A stretch of 7,518 bases of DNA from NCBI GenBank assembly GCA_003218525.1, contig QHNU01000189.1, positions 1 to 7,518 of the forward strand, read 5' to 3'. A program made the position numbers and the translations under genes. This DNA comes from Verrucomicrobiota bacterium (GTDB lineage: Bacteria > Verrucomicrobiota > Verrucomicrobiia > Chthoniobacterales > UBA10450). The notes below the pieces were generated by a model. That model made no database searches, was not told where the DNA came from, and saw only the letters and a program-made list of their open reading frames with translations. Below are positions 5,856 to 7,518 of this stretch, piece after piece (the first letter of the stretch is position 1; the number at the start of each line of letters is the position of its first letter).

Positions 5856-5879
5856 GTAGCGTCCGCTGTCTCAGCGGAT
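5856..5879 (+). repeat. GTAG-headed REP-like hairpin, copy 6
   Basis: GTAG (5856-5859) and one C are followed by a 6 bp perfect stem TCCGCT/AGCGGA (5862-5867, 5873-5878), extended to 7 bp by a G-T pair (5861 with 5879). The loop is GTCTC. The head-to-stem spacing equals that of copies 4 and 5. Confidence 0.7.
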
Positions 5880-5951
5880 TCGATGCGCTGGGGACAGCCC
5901 AAGCTAACCTGAGGCGCTCCGGTCTGTCTGTTTTGCCGTACAGCCCTCGTC

Positions 5952-5968
5952 TTCGACGGAAGGTCGAA
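5952..5968. promoter_or_regulatory. 6 bp inverted repeat upstream of ilvE
   Basis: TTCGAC (5952-5957) and GTCGAA (5963-5968) are exact reverse complements around GGAAG, and the repeat ends 40 bases before the chosen ilvE start. It has no GTAG head, so it is separate from the repeat family. It could be an operator or a leader hairpin. This is position-based inference only. Confidence 0.3.
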
Positions 5969-6008
5969 ATGCTGCTTGAATTGATTGCTGAACCGCGGAG
6001 ATTTTTTT

Positions 6009-7007
6009 GTGCTTACAAAAACTGCAAACAGCGGTACTGGCGGAGCCTTAGTAGAAGACGAGCCGCGGCAAGGGAAGTCGGCTTCGGTAAAACCGGCAGA
6101 CGAGTCGCGCACGGCGAAAGCGGTGCCTAAGTCGCTCACGATTTACATTGACGGCGAATTCTTTCCGGAAGCAGAGGCGAAGGTTTCCGTCTTCGATCAT
6201 GGCCTTCTTTATGGGGACGGAATTTTCGAGGGCATCCGCTTCTACAACGGCCGCGTCTTCAAGTTGGAAGAGCATTTGGCGCGCTTATGGGACTCGGCCA
6301 AGTCCATTTGTCTGGATATCCCGATGTCGCGCAACGAAATGACCGAGGCGTTACTGGAAACGATTCGTCAGAACGATTTGCGTGATGGCTATATTCGCTT
6401 GTTGGTCACGCGCGGAGTCGGCAATCTGGGATTGAATCCGGCGCAGTGTAAGCGGGCGAGCGTTATTATTATTGCCGCAACAGTCTCTCTTTACCCGGAG
6501 AACGCTTACCGAAACGGACTGACAGTTGTGACCTGTGCGACACGGCGAACCAGTCCGAGCGCGCTCAATCCGGCAGTCAAATCGCTGAACTATTTGAACA
6601 ACGTAATGGCTCGTATCGAGGCGAACCTGGCCGGTGCCGACGAAGCACTGATGTTGAACGATCAGGGGAATGTGGCCGAATGCACCGCCGACAATGTTTT
6701 CATTATCAAACGTGGCGAAATTTTTACGCCTCCGATTCATGCGGGCGCGCTGCGCGGGGTTACGCGGTCAGTGGTCTTCGACATTGCGGCGGAGCTCGGA
6801 TTGAAAATTTCGGAGACTGATCTCACACGGCATGATGTCTTTGTCGCCGATGAATGTTTCCTCACCGGCACGGCGGCGGAAATCATTCCGGTGGTTAAAG
6901 CCGACGGGCGCGTCATTGGAAATGGCAAACCGGGACCGATCAGTACCCGGATGATCGCGCGTTTTCGCGAACTAACGGGCGAAACTGGCACACCGATTTT
7001 TTCATAG
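6009..7007 (+). CDS. ilvE: branched-chain amino acid aminotransferase (class IV, fold type IV)
   Basis: This enzyme moves the amino group between glutamate and the 2-oxo acids of leucine, isoleucine and valine, the last step of their synthesis and the first of their breakdown. Residues are numbered from GTG 6009 (332 aa). Landmarks are FDHGLLYGDGIFEGIR (62-77), YIRLLVTRGVGNLG, VKSLNYLNNVMAR with Schiff-base lysine K191, the Glu-rich turn ending in VAECTADNVF, and the phosphate-binding TGTAAEIIPV at 286-295. The family usually runs 285-300 residues and begins near LTIYIDGEFF, so the first 38 residues here (charged, Gly/Ser/Lys-rich) are either an unusual tail or not translated. GTG 6009 has GGAG 8 bases upstream and a U-rich spacer. 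GTG 6123 gives a normal 294-residue protein but lacks a clear ribosome site, and TTG 5985 is also in frame. D-amino acid aminotransferase is the main alternative, less likely from the motifs. Confidence 0.92.
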   Translation: MLTKTANSGTGGALVEDEPRQGKSASVKPADESRTAKAVPKSLTIYIDGEFFPEAEAKVSVFDHGLLYGDGIFEGIRFYNGRVFKLEEHLARLWDSAKSICLDIPMSRNEMTEALLETIRQNDLRDGYIRLLVTRGVGNLGLNPAQCKRASVIIIAATVSLYPENAYRNGLTVVTCATRRTSPSALNPAVKSLNYLNNVMARIEANLAGADEALMLNDQGNVAECTADNVFIIKRGEIFTPPIHAGALRGVTRSVVFDIAAELGLKISETDLTRHDVFVADECFLTGTAAEIIPVVKADGRVIGNGKPGPISTRMIARFRELTGETGTPIFS

Positions 7008-7050
7008 AGAGTCGAGCTGAGCCGGACGGCGCGCGAGATGCTAATCTAAA

Positions 7051-7075
7051 GGAGGGTTTTGAATTTTTAACCTCC
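7051..7075 (+). promoter_or_regulatory. hairpin burying a Shine-Dalgarno-like sequence upstream of mcsA
   Basis: A strong AAGGAGG-type sequence (about 7049-7055) faces CCTCC at 7071-7075. GGAGG can pair with CCTCC, and TT (7057-7058) with AA (7069-7070) after one bulged G, around an A/T-rich loop. Only two minimal frames use starts nearby (TTG 7059, three codons; ATG 7079, two codons). The mcsA ATG is 42 bases away, too far for this site to serve it directly. It could be a weak ilvE terminator or a leader structure. Confidence 0.3.
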
Positions 7076-7096
7076 GTCATGGTCTAAGTTACCGAG

Positions 7097-7518
7097 ATGT
7101 TGTGCGACGTTTGCAAATGTAATGATGCGACAGTCTTCCTGACCCAGATCCTCGACGGCAAAATGCAGAAGGTGAACCTTTGCGAAGCTTGCTCGAAGGA
7201 AAAGGGAGTGCAGGACCCGACCGGTTTCGCCCTCGCTGATTTGTTGCTTGGTATTGGCGCAGCCGAGGAAATTGAGAAGGGCGCCGCGACCACCCGCTGT
7301 CCGGTCTGCGGATTCACCCAGGCCGACTTCAAAAAAACTGGTCGGCTCGGTTGCAGCACCTGCTACGCCGCGTTTGCGGAGGGGCTCGGCTCACTGTTGA
7401 AGGCAATGCACAAAGGCACCGAACACGTCGGTAAACTCCCCGCCCGTGCCCAACGCACCTTGGCCCTGAACGACCGAATGAAGTCTCTGACCGAAAATCT
7501 GCGCAAGGCAGTCGAATC
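7097..7518 (+). CDS. mcsA: McsA-like protein-arginine kinase activator (3' end cut off)
   Basis: The first 140 residues of a zinc-binding protein are present, and the gene runs off the window. Four CxxC pairs are visible: C3-C6 (with C8 beside it), C29-C32, C68-C71 and C86-C89, spaced as in B. subtilis McsA (185 residues). The match continues through KTGRLGCSTCYAAF, LLKAMHKGTEH and KLPARA. The last residues (LTENLRKAVES) are the start of the C-terminal UVR (UvrB/UvrC-like) motif. In Firmicutes McsA binds zinc and activates McsB, which phosphorylates arginines to mark proteins for ClpCP, and McsA also has a role in heat and metal stress. McsB would be expected just downstream, outside the window. 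ATG 7097 is the first start and encodes the family's N-terminal CxxC at once. It has no clear Shine-Dalgarno. ilvE ends 89 bases upstream. Confidence 0.93.
   Translation, partial: MLCDVCKCNDATVFLTQILDGKMQKVNLCEACSKEKGVQDPTGFALADLLLGIGAAEEIEKGAATTRCPVCGFTQADFKKTGRLGCSTCYAAFAEGLGSLLKAMHKGTEHVGKLPARAQRTLALNDRMKSLTENLRKAVE

Larger units (their letters stand above)
5517..6008. other. gene-free region packed with hairpins
   Basis: About 490 bases lie between the ABC ATPase and ilvE, and no reading frame here looks coding. It holds at least seven inverted repeats, four of them intact or decayed GTAG-headed hairpins, listed separately. One more perfect stem has arms CCGGCT at 5526-5531 and AGCCGG at 5539-5544, just after the ATPase stop. 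It is followed by GACAAAAAG rather than T residues, so it is not an intrinsic terminator on the plus strand. Confidence 0.7.

Noticed and set aside
5969..6008. Leader peptide for branched-chain attenuation (MLLELIAEP followed by seven T residues)
   Set aside because: Leu/Ile codons and the T run upstream of ilvE are suggestive, but the frame does not stop until 6130 and no GC-rich terminator or antiterminator stem precedes the T run.
5819..6139. Minus-strand frame of 106 residues across the ilvE 5' region
   Set aside because: Composition is Ser/Arg-rich without a motif, and it overlaps a GTAG hairpin and the start of ilvE.
7030..7046. CIRCE-like half site (GAGATGCTAA) upstream of mcsA
   Set aside because: Only a gapped right half is seen. 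No TTAGCACTC-type left arm occurs at the required spacing.
7051..7099. RNA thermometer directly masking the mcsA ribosome site
   Set aside because: The masked GGAGG is more than 40 bases from the mcsA ATG, too far to serve as its ribosome site.

Overview
The window reads like a stretch of chromosome from a Gram-negative soil bacterium. My best guess is Verrucomicrobiota, near Chthoniobacterales / 'Candidatus Udaeobacter'. That placement is an inference from gene content (TalB-type transaldolase, LolD-like ATPase, McsA, short-form IlvE), moderate GC, and short intergenic hairpins headed by GTAG. No rRNA or other phylogenetic marker is present to prove it. All recognisable genes lie on the + strand. 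I see no tRNA, rRNA, CRISPR array, insertion sequence or phage gene.

Layout. Bases 1-63 may be the 3' tip of an upstream gene. A small single-membrane-helix protein of unknown function follows (118-627), then an intergenic stretch with a GTAG hairpin. Next come a class III PLP aminotransferase of the ornithine/putrescine/HpnO-like group (800-2215), transaldolase tal (2302-3297), the tRNA wobble 2'-O-methyltransferase trmL (3342-3788), a secreted peptidoglycan-binding protein (3830-4786) and a LolD-type ABC ATPase (4845-5516). A 490-base gene-free stretch follows, packed with hairpins. After it come a branched-chain amino acid aminotransferase ilvE (6009-7007) and mcsA (7097 to the window edge), which is cut just as its UVR motif begins.

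How the genes relate. They are mainly housekeeping functions: amino-group transfer, pentose phosphate metabolism, tRNA modification, envelope and protein quality control. There is no single obvious pathway. Close same-strand spacing from the class III aminotransferase to the ABC ATPase would allow shared transcripts, but no promoter or intrinsic terminator is convincing.

The most interesting signal is not a gene. At least six hairpins start with GTAG(C) followed at once by a 5-8 bp stem. Stem sequences differ between copies while staying self-complementary, and two copies share a similar CTCYAY loop. This is the architecture known for REP elements mobilised by REP-associated tyrosine transposases (RAYTs). 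One inverted pair (REPIN-like) fills the whole tal-trmL gap: its GTAG contains the tal stop codon, and its other end lies two bases from the trmL ATG, leaving no room for a normal ribosome binding site.
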